Assembly: GCA_018806915.1 (NCBI GenBank)
Contig: JAGKQI010000087.1
Coordinates: 1,550,001-1,614,000, forward strand
Direction: 5' to 3'
Source: Phytophthora colocasiae
Lineage: Eukaryota > Oomycota > Peronosporomycetes > Peronosporales > Peronosporaceae
Length of the DNA: 64,000 bases
The notes under the pieces were generated by a model. The model was given only the letters and a program-made list of their open reading frames with translations. It was not told where the DNA came from and did no database searches. Shown here piece after piece: positions 1 through 10,625 of the stretch (positions are counted from its first letter, which is position 1; each line of letters begins with the position of its first letter). A program made the translations under genes and the position numbers.

Positions 1-148
1 TGTTGTTGCTGCTGTTGCTGCTGTTCCTGGTCACTAGAACTCGAAGTTGTGACAGCTGAGGAACTGCCACTGCTGGAAGGGAACAGAATCGCCTTAAGCT
101 TCTCGTCACGCAGAACGGCACGCAGCGACCACATGTTGTCGCCCGTCG
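1..148 (-). CDS. Possible 5'-truncated or interrupted coding fragment with poly-Gln tract
   Basis: The minus strand is open from about 148 down to position 1. It reads TTGDNMWSLRAVLRDEKLKA, then a Ser-rich linker, then a Gln run encoded by CAG/CAA codons that leaves the window. Codon use looks coding, but there is no recognisable domain. A MITE abuts the fragment at 149-150. Removing the MITE leaves the frame open into the DNA on its other side (532-800), so the MITE may interrupt a gene; alternatively the Met at DNMW could be a start. The product is unknown. Confidence 0.3.
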
Positions 149-150
149 TA

Positions 151-529
151 TTTGAGATCTCATAGTTCAGACCCCAGGTTTTTGAAGTTGTATTGTTGTA
201 AAATGTACGAGAGCCGTACAGGTACCGACACGTCTCTAACACTACTGCATCATGGAACTCTATTACTCGTAGTTTGTGCTCGTACGATACTGCACCACGT
301 TTGAATTGCTTAGGAGCTTTACCGATGCCCGTCGTCCTCGTCCTTCCTTCCTTCCGGCCGCGGCCCCATGGTGCTTTTCTCGAAGTGAGCGCCCTGTTTT
401 TGAGAGTTTTGACCTATTTTTACGCTACGAATTATGAGATCTCAATTGCTGATGTGGACTGAACAACGTTGCTGATTGGCTATTACACGGTGCGAACTAT
501 GAGATCTCTCTGAACTATGAGATCTCAAA
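151..529. mobile_element. 379-bp TA-flanked MITE with 21-bp terminal inverted repeats
   Basis: Positions 151-171 and 509-529 are perfect inverted repeats of 21 bp (TTTGAGATCTCATAGTTCAG plus one base). TA dinucleotides flank them at 149-150 and 530-531, as expected for a Tc1/mariner-type target duplication. There is no transposase inside. Two further copies of the ATGAGATCTC core lie at about 430-446 and 493-508, so the right end carries subterminal repeats that could be extra transposase-binding sites. The superfamily is inferred only from the TA duplication. Confidence 0.65.
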
Positions 530-807
530 TACGGTAGACGAGGAGACCACTGAGGTGGCAGGGGTGAACGCTGCAGAGGCAGTGTAGATGATCTTGGCCA
601 AGCCTGAAGAGACGGCGGATGTGATCAATGTTCCGAGAATCCCAGAGTTTTACGTTAGTGTGTGGACGGAGGATACCAGTACGTTCGAAGAGATCGATAT
701 TTCGGAGGACAACAGGGAGTTGGTGGACGTGACCACCATCACGAACGTAGACGATCGATTGCATGAGGTGACGGAACAAACCAACAGAAAAATGCATTAA
801 AAGAAAT

Positions 808-2947
808 TTATTCGCCCAGCAGGAATGCCATTGACATCCGCGATGTCTGCGTCGTTTCGTCTCGTGTGGTGTATTGTACAGAGTCCACAGTTCGTTCCGG
901 TTCAGTGCTTGTACGTAAGATTTGTGGAAGTTCGAACACCGATGCGATGAGATCAGCATTGACTTCATCGCTATCATTTCCATGTCGGCGGCAAGTGCGT
1001 CTGTTATGGCCACTATCCGAACATACTCTACAAACGTAGGTATTTTTTCCTCGACTCTCTCCAGTACTTGCAATTCGTCGTTTGACGCGACGTCCTGCTT
1101 GTTTGTAGTACGGTGAGGGATTCACCTCAACGAGGCTTGGGGGTGTATCACGCACAGGAAGAGCAATACCTTTCTCTAAGTAAACCTTTTCGTAATTGGA
1201 GACGAGATAGGCAGGGTGGAACGCTTTAAAGCAACGTTCTTCCTGCCCCCGGTCACGCAATGCGACAAATAGATGCCTACATGCCACTCGAACTTGGTCA
1301 AATGTAGCACATGTACACGTGAGAGATTCCAAATTAACCTGTCGATTCTTTGTTGGTTTTGCTGGATGAGATACATACGATACAGAATCACTTGATCGCT
1401 CGACAAAATATTCACCAGAACGTTGCTTCTCAACTTGCCAGAGTTTCTTCGCATAAGGTGTCAAAACACGTTCCTCTGTTTTCCACTTGCGAATTTCTTC
1501 ATGTCGCTTTGTAAATTTTGCCATTTCAGACACCGCAAGCTTGTAGAAAGCGTTGAATGGGTCGGATTCACGTACCCCACTTGCTAACATAGCGTTGTTT
1601 TCACTTTCTACGAAATTTGAACGTCGCCAATTGAATAGAGGTAATGAATTAGAGACCTCCGGATAAACACAATCACAGTCCTCGTCATTAGATGCGTGCT
1701 CGTTTCCATTCGGGACATCGCTACACATTGTGAACACTGATTCATTATTGTCACGATCATTCACCACAGAAAATTGACCACAAGTAAGCGAATTTTCCGG
1801 TGGTACGTACACTTTCATGTTTGCATGTACAGTCCAAACGCCAGGTCCAATGTCTTTGATGTATTCAGTAACAGGCGTTCCGTAGTTCGAAAGAATATAG
1901 TCTAGAGCTTTCGTGTACTCTTTATGACTGTCAGCAGCTTGTAAGGCCCACACTGCATTCTCAAAGGCTTGCCCGCCTAGCTTGAATTTTTTCTTCATAT
2001 TTCGCAATAAATGGACTGTACAAAAGCGTAAATTAATCTTCACTCCCGTAAAATCGCGAAAGTGCTTCACAGCTCCAATGATTTTACCACGATCGCAAAA
2101 CAGTGCTCTATCCGATAACACAATTCCAGCTTCAAATCTTCGTTTCAGAAACCACAAAATATTGTCCTCGTTTTCGACATTTACTAAAGCTGTGGCTAAA
2201 GTGACGTTGTGGTTGTTCCCGTCGCGGCCTAGAAGTGATAATATGACGCCGTTGTACTTTGAGTGCTTGGAATGGGCACCGTCAAACCCAAGCAGCGGTA
2301 AAATGTGTTTTTGCCCCGAAACATTCGCCCCAAAAGCAACAAAACCGCGTAAAAAACGCTGGTGTTGATCAACTTCTAAATGCACCGACGTTCCGGGATT
2401 CGAGACACGTAGGTCAGCTAGCATGAACGGTAGGCGACGGAAAGAAGTTGTCCATTCTCCATCAACACTGTTGATCACATGCTCCTTGGCTCGATACAAT
2501 TTCGAACGGTTTCGCTGAAGTGATACGCCATCGCGAGCTTGAACTAGCGCTGTTAACGCTTTCCGTTTAACGTTTCTGTCCGCGATGACAGCCGATCGTA
2601 AAGTGGGCAAGAGAGTAAGCTGTCTCGTTGTTGGCTTCGCCACCGACATGCAGGTGTCGAGATGTTTGTCGTTTATTGCTGAGACGAAAAGGTGACGTGA
2701 CTTGTCGCTCTTGATGCGGACGGTAACTCGAACTTCCCACTTGCACCTCTTTTTTCATGCGTTGATCACACCTGTATTTCTTCAACTTCCCACTGCTTGT
2801 CACTACGCAGTGTGAGTTTCTGTTGTAGGTGTAGTCCTGCAAAAATGCTGTAGCAGTCGACCCAGAACTGAATGGCATCCCTACTTCTAATTTGGACGTC
2901 CCATGAAGCGCCAATAGATCTAGTTGTGCTAGACTCGGGGATGTCAT
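808..2947 (-). pseudogene. MULE (Mutator-like) transposase, one frameshift near the N-terminus
   Basis: The main frame (808-2649, continuing upstream without an in-frame stop to about 2755) is a Mutator-like transposase. It has a DDE/RNase H-like core (VLSDRALFCDRGKIIG, LRFCTVHLLRNM), a SWIM finger (CTCATFDQVRVACRHLF) and a C-terminal zinc knuckle (CRVCSDSGHNRRTC). The N-terminal FAR1-like zinc region lies in another frame. Its first Met is at 2947 (MTSPSLAQ), and the frame runs to a run of six A (minus strand, complement of 2750-2755). One base fewer there would fuse the two frames. The paralogue at 16198-18720 has the same architecture intact. No convincing terminal repeats or target duplication were found. 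Confidence 0.78.
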
Positions 2948-3001
2948 AGTGGCTTGGTTTCGTAAGGTCTTCGTGATGGGGATAGGAGTGCACGTGTCCA
3001 A

Positions 3002-5593
3002 GGCAAAGAGGTTGTGAATGAGTAGGCGTGCTGTCCTACATGTACTCTACCGTAGCTGACAGTTTGGTACAGGCGTGATAAGATTGCTGGGACGCGTGGT
3101 ACTGCTTTTGGGACGGGTACTGGTTTCGGGACGGTCTGTCTATATGGTACTGGTTTTGAGAAATACTCGCATTTTGATCAAGCGTGTTTCAAACGAGATT
3201 TCCTCGCCAACACTTGATAATTGGTGAACATGCAGCTTTTTAGTCGAATCTTAAAAGTCCAGGTAACCCATGAAGTTTGGTGCAAATACTTTGTTATTTC
3301 TTCTCTCGTTAAACAGTATTTTCATCTGTCGAACTGAAGTGGAAAGCCCTGAGCTGGTCTGGCAAAGGATGTGCTTCAGTTACAATAATTGATCGAATCG
3401 ATTGGTGACTTGGGGTTTCCTCGCCACCACCGCTTTTCCGAACTGTAAAGTCAAAGTTGAAATTCGTGTACGTGTAGCCAAATGTCACGATCTCAGTCCA
3501 AAGCGAGACGAAAATTACTCAAAACCTGCCGGTACAACCTCGACGAGACGAGGCTATCCGCGTGAGCCCGTTGCGCTCGATTGCGAGGCGTCTGCGCCGC
3601 AATCAAGTAATCTCTAGATTTGGAGGTTGCAGGATGAGAACCTTTCTCAACGAAGTCTTACAGTGTATGGTGGTGCCAAGCTCCTGCATTGAGAGAGAGA
3701 GAGAGAGAGAGAGAGAGTGTGTCTGGTCTCAACCGTGTGGTGCCGCTCGACAACTTCTGAAAGTTGTACATGTAGCTGCTTTTTAAAACTTCGACAATCT
3801 TGTAGAAATACTCCAAACGAACTTTCGGATAGCGCGGCTGGGGACTGTACAGTTCTAACGGCGGTAAATCGTCGCGGGTAACAGATACGAATCCGCCAGT
3901 TGCTGGACGGTTAAAGCGAGCTACAGACTGCAGCTGCTTGGACGATGTAGGCTACAGCGTCACGGCAGGATCGTTTCTCTCACGAGTAGTCAAATCTGAA
4001 ATTGGCGTCCCCATTCCCCATGTTTAGATGAGCTCGTGACGAGAGGAGCAACAGTCTGACTGGACATCAACGGGCTGGTCAGGAAAGCGCGACGCGTTGC
4101 TCAGACCTTGAACTCACTTGATGAGAGTTCCAAGACATTCGTTGCTCGAATCTTGCACCGTAAAACTCCACTTGAAACTCGCTTAAACTTCCACTTCTTC
4201 TTCGTATTGGTACTGTGACTCGATCCGAAACTCACTGCCTAGTCGACCGTCGAAGGACCTTTCCATTCTTTCGCTCCAGGTATCACTAAGAGCAGCTGAA
4301 ATTACGTGACTGTTGGACTCGATTATAATGGACCCTCAAATTCCGTCCATCATCTTAGCAACGAGCACAGCAACAGCGAATTGAGACAGTCGAGCGATAT
4401 ACGGACACATCGGATGAATCCCATCTGAACTTGGATCTTTCTCGCCTCGTTGTACGTCAACCTTCAAACTGATTTCGTGGGACTGCGCTGCGAGGCTGCC
4501 TTCCAGCTGGTGCAAACGCCAGGGAGCCATGTATGAACCTGCCGGCACAAACGGACTTGACAACGTGCTCCTTGCGTGCTTGTCGACCAGAGGTGGCGAT
4601 ACATCAGGTACTGCGAAGTAGATTATTGGAGATGCCATGGATCTCTGAGCTCCGATGCGTATCCACGTAGATATTGTCACTTTTGAACTTTCAATCTCCC
4701 GTTTGCTAGTGTTGAAGGTTTCTGCATAATCCTCTTGACCGTCATTTATGATCGTGACCCATACACTGTACATGCCAAAGTTTCACTTTTCGGTATCAAA
4801 AGGCTGCAACGGGTAGAAGTTAAAGCCGACTGTACGGTGGTCTCAGTTGCCAACACTGCTGGAGCGTAACAAATTGAAGAAAAGTCGGCCATGCGCGCTG
4901 CTCAATCAGTATTTCTCCATAACATCCATCACCTAAAAATTCCAAGCTCCAGCATGAGCTTTGCGAACGAGTTGCGAGTCCATACAGCACACAGAGGCTT
5001 TTCCACTCGATGATGCCAAGCTGCACTTAGTCGATTGCGTCCATTAGTCATTTCGGTGTGTTTCAACATCCCTAAGTTGTTGCATTGTCAATCGGTATAA
5101 GCATTCCAGCGCTTGCTCGTTTCGCTTGCCAGCAAACTTGATACATGTAGTGTAGCAAGGCCATCGGGAACAGATCGAGACCAGGAAGATTATGAGCCAC
5201 TACCGGTAGCTCAGAGCCACAGAATTCTGTGACAGAACTCCTTGGTTCGTTGCAGCAAGTGCAGCTACAACACAACACCGGCACGTTTCTTTAGACTCAG
5301 ACCCACGGCATGAAAACGTTCCCCAGCTGCTGCAGCCAACCACGAAATTCAAACCTTAGACGTTCAGGAAAAGAATCGCAGAGACTTTCACCATGACGTC
5401 TCTAAATATTGTTTTGTTTCCATTCGTAGCTGTTTTTAAGCGTAGCTTCCAGAGCTTTCCAACGTCAACAATGCCTGGGACCACGACGCCTCGTCTCCTT
5501 CGATTATGCATATGCATTGTTGATGATACCGATAGCCTCCAGTCTGGTCCAGACTCTGGAGTCCAGAATATGGCACACAATCAAGATGGCTGA
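3002..5593. other. About 2.6 kb without a convincing gene
   Basis: No frame here has family similarity or coherent domain content. The longest candidate is a 145-codon minus-strand frame at 4336-4773 that starts with ATG (MYSVWVTIINDG), has no recognisable motif and could be chance. Around 3095-3160 there are degenerate copies of GGTACTGGTTTYGGGACGG. A GA microsatellite occurs at 3691-3717. This probably represents decayed transposon or intergenic sequence. Confidence 0.5.
3691..3717. repeat. (GA)13 microsatellite
   Basis: An uninterrupted GA dinucleotide run of 27 bp in non-coding DNA. Confidence 0.95.
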
Positions 5594-7287
5594 CTACACG
5601 CTGACGTCGGTGTCTGCAATTGATGTAGTAGGAGTCGACGCTGCGTTCTTCGCCATCATTTCATCCAACACAAAGTTTTCAAGGGTCTGGTTAATACTCT
5701 GTCGGCTCTGCTGATACGCTGCGAAGACCATCTCCGTTAAGCCTCCAACTTCACGGTGTTGTGCTTCTTGATCATCTCCTGAAGGTTGACCTGCCAGTGT
5801 GGGCACTGAGCTTGTGTAACTACGGATGGCGCATCCAGGAGATCCGTCTGGGAGTGTTGCTGGCTCCATCACCGCGCATCCTTTTTGGACGAGAAGTACT
5901 GGGGAATTGCCGTTATCGCCTGGACTCTTCACACTTGTTTTGGCGAACCATACGTACTTCATTCGGTTCTCCTCATTAAAGCGCTTCATGACGGATAGCC
6001 CGACGGAATTCACCACTCCCTTGGTCTCAATTGCGTTCGAAGCCTTTTTAGATAACGGGAGAACTGTTCTCGAGTACAGCATTTCGTCTGTACTCTTGAG
6101 AATAGTCAACTGACTGTCTTCAAGCTTGAGCTTCCCTTCGCCAAACAATCGCCAGACGACATTATCCAGAGTTTTATAGTCGAAAGGCATGTACTTCTTC
6201 TCCTTGTACTCAAGATACATGCCCTCCGTTGGCGAATATTTCATATTGGCATCATCACCAACGTTTACCGCTGGATCTGCCTCGCCTAATCCGTTCTCGT
6301 TCAACACTTTATCCACATGTGGATACCGAGAATCCACATCCTGTACCATTTCTTCCAGAACTTCTTCCTCCTTGCGACTTTCTTCTCCAGCGTCTGCATT
6401 CTTTTCCTGTAGCTGATCCCAAATCTACACATAAAAGAAGTCGTTAATCTTCTCAATTATCACCTCTCGGTTCAGTATCAACGTACCTTTCGTTTACGTA
6501 GCAGCCTCTCGAAGCTCTTGACCAGCCGCATTTGACTTTGAACCATCTCCCTAAGCTTCACATTCTCCACTTCCGCTTTGGCCTTCTCTTCTCGCTGACG
6601 CTTGGCAATTCGTTCCCAAAGAGAGACTTCAGGCAAAGGGGCTCCAAAGTCATCCAAACTTCTTGTCACAATGACTGTCGACATTTCTCCATCGTTTTCT
6701 GCCTGCTTCTGCTCCTCCTCTCGCTGTTGCCTCTCCAATTCCTCTCTATTTTTCTGTCTCAATGAAGTCAATTGGACTTCCAACTCTTGTGACTTCTCTC
6801 TCAAGTACGCGAGCTCCTCCTTCTGTCTTTGGCTTGTACTTTTGTTGGGTTTCCCTTTCTTCTGTGGAGGTTCCAATGTCGACAGCTCCGTCGCTTTAGC
6901 TGAAGCAGGAGGACGTCCTTTCCTCGTTCTCGTAGGCTTCTTCTGAGTAGGTTTTACAGGTTCTTGAGACGGTGGAGGCGTCGGAACAGCCAGTGGGAGA
7001 GTCACTGAGTCATTCTCTAATGGTGGAACTGCTGATAAAGCTGTCCAGGGCATCATAGCATCAGATAAAGCTGCCACAAAGCTGTTATCTGCTTGTGTTT
7101 TATCCGAACTTGGAATTGGAGCTGTAGGTGTCAATAAAGCAGCGTCGAGGCTGGGAATGGCTGCATTAGCTGCGTTCACGTCTAAGATATGCCTGTTCAT
7201 TACAGGGGACGCTGAACCACCCTGCAGAAGCCACATATCGAGGTCTTGCAGGAAATCCGTATTTAGCGTCTGTGAGTCTCCTTCCAT
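5594..7287 (-). CDS. M96-type coiled-coil / START-like regulator, copy 1 (two exons)
   Basis: Exon 1 is 6487-7287 and exon 2 is 5594-6424. The 62-nt intron (6425-6486) has a GTACGT donor and TGTAG acceptor in phase 0. The start is the ATG at 7287; an in-frame GTG 21 bases upstream is not used. The protein is about 543 residues. The N-terminus is Pro/Ser-rich with a basic GRP (AT-hook-like) stretch near residue 120. A leucine-zipper-like coiled coil begins near residue 152 (RQKEELAYLREK), followed by a WERIAKRQREEKAKAEVEN helix. The C-terminal half resembles a START-type fold (YVWFAKTSVKSP). This layout is that of the oomycete M96 mating-specific / bZIP-like family; DNA binding is not established. 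Two more copies lie at 9044-10519 and 19165-20498. Confidence 0.75.
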
Positions 7288-7648
7288 GATCAAAATATCG
7301 GCCCCCACGAGGTTCTAAAAGGTGAAAAGGGTATCATTATACGCGCAAGAACACGGAGAAGACGATGAGCCACGTCGCGGCGTTATCGGAGACCTGTAGC
7401 ACGCACAACGAAGCGAGGAAGAGTCTGCTGATGGGAATGGAGACAACGTGATCGACCAATTAGACGTTAATAAATGGACCTATCCCTAGTGGGTTGGTCA
7501 GAATGACTGTAACTCACCTAAACCTTAAATACTTTTATTTTTTTTAAATATTTTTTGAGGTGAGTCTCAGGTGAGTCATCGTGTTATACCATACCAATGT
7601 CATTAATGTAGAGCATATTTTTCCTGTCATTCAGTCTACAGCCAAACA

Positions 7649-8871
7649 TTACTTACATCCGAGCCATTTTTCTTCAATTGGGTCGCATTTCGGCCCAACG
7701 TTCTTCTCGATCTGAAGTCGTCGTAATGCAATGTAGTTATCATCAGCCAAACATGATAACACTTGGAAGCGGGTATTGTAGCATAGTCCAGTGCGATTTC
7801 CAGGCAGAAAACACTGTCGATATGGTTTCCCATCACACATTTCGATTGTTGCTTTTGTCGGAAAACTCAAATAGTCCGAAGCATCGAAAGGTGATGGCTG
7901 TAGTAGCAGTAAATAAGTGTCACAATTGGGAACAAAACTGCTGCGGATAAATCAAAACTAGCAGGAAATGGTGAGTTATGAAGATTTTTGCAGCATAGTC
8001 TACAAATTTAGTAAGAGACTTACATAGAGTCGATGACGACTTCTGTTAGTGCTGAAAAGCGATCTGTCAAGTACGCAAGACAACGCATTAACAGACAGGA
8101 AAATAGCAAACCCATAGGTGAGACTGGCAGGACTTCCACTCTGCAATAGCTGGCGCAACACGGCCATTTCCATAGCCAAGTCAAAAAGCTTTAGAAGAGC
8201 ATTCTGTGTTCAACAAAAATATGATGAGAATTTTATAGCTAAACAAACTATCACTTCGAACGTACCCATTTCTTGCGGTTCTTCCCTTCGAATGCAGTAA
8301 ATTCATTCCAGAGACGGTATAGTCGCTTGAAGATAGGTCCGCTCGATCTCATCCAAGAATATGATGAATCAATATTAATTGCTGGTTGACTCTGGTATGC
8401 GGATCCGAACAATTTATCACGCCAGAAGAGCATCCTCAGTGTCACCAGTAAATAGCAAATGTCCACGATCATTAAGCCAACAGCCCCAGCGAGAATTATT
8501 TGCGGATTCGCATCATTAAACAGCCAAAACTGCCCGTTATCGTACGAAGTCGTGTCCATGAGCATATTTGCTGCTTTGTTCGGAACGAGAGCCAAGAAAA
8601 CGAGCCACGATGTCCAGGCGACGCAAACAATTAGAATTAACAACATTGGTGCACCGACAATACCAAATGCTTCACCAAATGACAGAGCGTCTTGTGCTCG
8701 ACCGAGTATTCGTCTACTCTCGAGCTTTAATTCTTCAGCTGTAGGTCCTGTTGGAACGATTTGATTAAAACTTTTATTGGATTTAATGCCTTGAAGTAAT
8801 TGTTGTAGGCCTGGTGGTACACTTGAGGTGACAATGTCACCATCAGGAACCACTGTCGTCTCCTTGGCCAT
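7649..8871 (-). pseudogene. WLGC-type membrane LRR protein, copy 1, internally deleted
   Basis: Exon 1 (8266-8871, ATG at 8871) encodes the conserved N-terminal part with two membrane segments (PMLLILIVCVAWTSWLVFLA; AGAVGLMIVDICYLLV). It ends at the conserved TGG|GTACGT donor; exon 2 resumes at 8203 (NALLKLFDLAME). A deletion of about 10 bp near 8085 breaks the frame. A further intron then leads to the third hydrophobic segment (IFDLSAAVLFPIVTLIY, about 7895-7945), and the sequence jumps directly to the Cys-rich C-terminal module (IEMCDGKPYRQC ... KWLGCK). The whole LRR region, about 1.2 kb in the paralogues, is missing and the junction is out of frame. It is a clear deletion derivative of the genes at 10626 and 21033. 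Confidence 0.8.
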
Positions 8872-9043
8872 GACTTTATGAATGGAAATAGTTCTTATAA
8901 AAACTATCGGTAGTTCTATTCTAATGTCGACGTCTTACTACAATTTTTCAAAATGCATTGAATAATGGCTACATTTTTGCTACGGTAGTCAGATCAACTT
9001 CAACTTCACTTTGATTGGTTAAAAAAGAATTTGTACCTGGATT
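8872..9043. promoter_or_regulatory. 172-bp divergent intergenic region (WLGC copy 1 / M96 copy 2)
   Basis: The two start codons face away from each other across only 172 bp. On the plus strand there is an oomycete Inr-like TTCACTTTG at about 9005-9013, some 30 bases before the ATG at 9044, followed by GATTGG (a reverse CCAAT box). A TTTGATTGG motif also lies upstream of M96 copy 3 (about 20541-20549). Promoter assignment is by position and motif only. Confidence 0.4.
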
Positions 9044-10519
9044 ATGGTTCATTCCGTGAAAATGAACGAAGACGCTTACGAACAGCTGAACGCGTCGACG
9101 TCCATGCCTCTCTTGGACGATACAGCGCTGTTCGCAGGGATCACGACCCAGGAGCTTTGTACCAGTACATTCACGGATATATCGAGCTCTTCTACACTCT
9201 CCACTTCAGTCTGTAGCGAAAGTTACAGCCCTTCCAATACTGACGAATCCGTCAGATTGACACCAGACGAAGCGGCAGACCTTTTGAAGGCCTTAGAGGC
9301 TTCAGAATCTTCTCAAACTCCATCAAGTCAACCAAATGGGACTCAACCTGAGAATTATCAAGTTTCAGCTACAAATCAACATAAACAACGGAGAAAATCG
9401 AACAGGAAAAAGTGTACCAACCCTAGTACTGGAAAAATGCGGAATCCGTCACGAGAACGACTCCAAAATGAGTTGGCATACCTGAGAATGAAGGTCGTGG
9501 GGCTGGAGAGTGAATTGAAGGTGTTACACGTTCGAAAACGCTCATCTAGCGCCTTGATTGGTGAAAAAAACAGTTATCAAGGATGTCCCAAGGTTAATGG
9601 TCGAGTTTGGCAACGAGTCGCTCAACGTCAAGCCCAAGGACGGGGAGAAGCTGAAGCAGAGAACAAGAGACTCAAAAGTATCCTAGAAGGACAGATTCAA
9701 TTGGCTCAGACCCTGGAACAAGTGCTGCATAAGCGGCCAAATGTGTCAGTATTTCAAGACATAACACCCCAAAAGAGACTGTACCTCGGCAGTGAAGACC
9801 CTAGCAGTATGTACGAGCTGTTCCTGAGCGAACTGGATGGGCTGTACGCTCAGATGGACGGTGTATTCCATCAGAATGGTATGGAGATGTCAGTGGACGA
9901 TTCGCTCAGGAAAGCTTACGTAAAGACGAGAAATGGACCTGAGGATCAGGATGAACTGTATGCTGAGCTCCAAGACGTCAATCTCATCCCGTTTGCTTTC
10001 GAGAAAACGTCGTCGGCGATGTGGTATGCTGTCAAGCGGCAGTACAGTAATAACTGCTACCATTCGTACCAGGGAGAGATCGAACGACCTGAGGATACAA
10101 TTGCAGTCAAGTACCGAAGCCAATGCAAACGTCGAGGAGTGGATACGTGGCTGGATGCAGTTATGGTTATGCGGTGCTACTCAGAACGTGATCGATTGGC
10201 TATTGTGTGGCGCTCTGTGTCCCGTGGAGAAGACGAGTTTTCAGGAATGTACACGGACGAAACTGGCTGGAGCGTTCTCAAGCGAATCCCTCCCAATTCA
10301 GGGATCAATCTCTCAGGTTGTGTTATGCACAATTGTGTGCATATCGTTCCCAAACGTGTGGACTATTCAGCACCAATGCCACAAAACGAGATTGGGCTGC
10401 TAACTAACCTCGTGATTGATTCCTATGAAGACGACGTCATCGCTCTGAGTACGATGGTTGAAGATGTGATCCTACAAGAAAAAGTGTTCTCATCTAAGCC
10501 GCGAGCTAAGTATTTTTGA
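9044..10519 (+). CDS. M96-type coiled-coil / START-like regulator, copy 2
   Basis: A single exon of 491 residues with ATG at 9044. The N-terminus is acidic/Ser-rich, followed by a basic stretch (KQRRKSNRKKCTN, about residue 113) and a coiled coil with heptad leucines (RLQNELAYLRMKVVGLESEL, about 138). The family signature VWQRVAQRQAQGRGEAEAEN (about 189) leads to ILEGQIQLAQTLEQVLHKRP. The C-terminal half from about residue 240 matches the START-like portion of copies 1 and 3. Unlike those copies it has no intron, which suggests intron loss. It lies 106 bp upstream of the WLGC copy 2 start on the same strand and diverges from WLGC copy 1. Nuclear regulation is a family-based guess. Confidence 0.75.
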   Translation: MVHSVKMNEDAYEQLNASTSMPLLDDTALFAGITTQELCTSTFTDISSSSTLSTSVCSESYSPSNTDESVRLTPDEAADLLKALEASESSQTPSSQPNGTQPENYQVSATNQHKQRRKSNRKKCTNPSTGKMRNPSRERLQNELAYLRMKVVGLESELKVLHVRKRSSSALIGEKNSYQGCPKVNGRVWQRVAQRQAQGRGEAEAENKRLKSILEGQIQLAQTLEQVLHKRPNVSVFQDITPQKRLYLGSEDPSSMYELFLSELDGLYAQMDGVFHQNGMEMSVDDSLRKAYVKTRNGPEDQDELYAELQDVNLIPFAFEKTSSAMWYAVKRQYSNNCYHSYQGEIERPEDTIAVKYRSQCKRRGVDTWLDAVMVMRCYSERDRLAIVWRSVSRGEDEFSGMYTDETGWSVLKRIPPNSGINLSGCVMHNCVHIVPKRVDYSAPMPQNEIGLLTNLVIDSYEDDVIALSTMVEDVILQEKVFSSKPRAKYF

Positions 10520-10625
10520 CTTTGGCCAGGACAACAGAAGCAGAAAATACATCGGGACGGCTAGCAGCCATTTCACGACTGGAAGGATAGTGAGGAACGA
10601 GTACGTGACAACTCGCCTTCACACC

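Noticed and set aside
525..1073. 182-codon minus-strand frame beside and under the MULE gene
   Set aside because: Mostly a shadow of the transposase frame; no start ATG of its own and no motif. Only its last part may belong to the gene fragment split by the MITE.
530..3057. TACGGTAGA inverted at 530 and 3049 as possible ends of the first MULE
   Set aside because: Only about nine bases match and the flanking sequences show no duplication.
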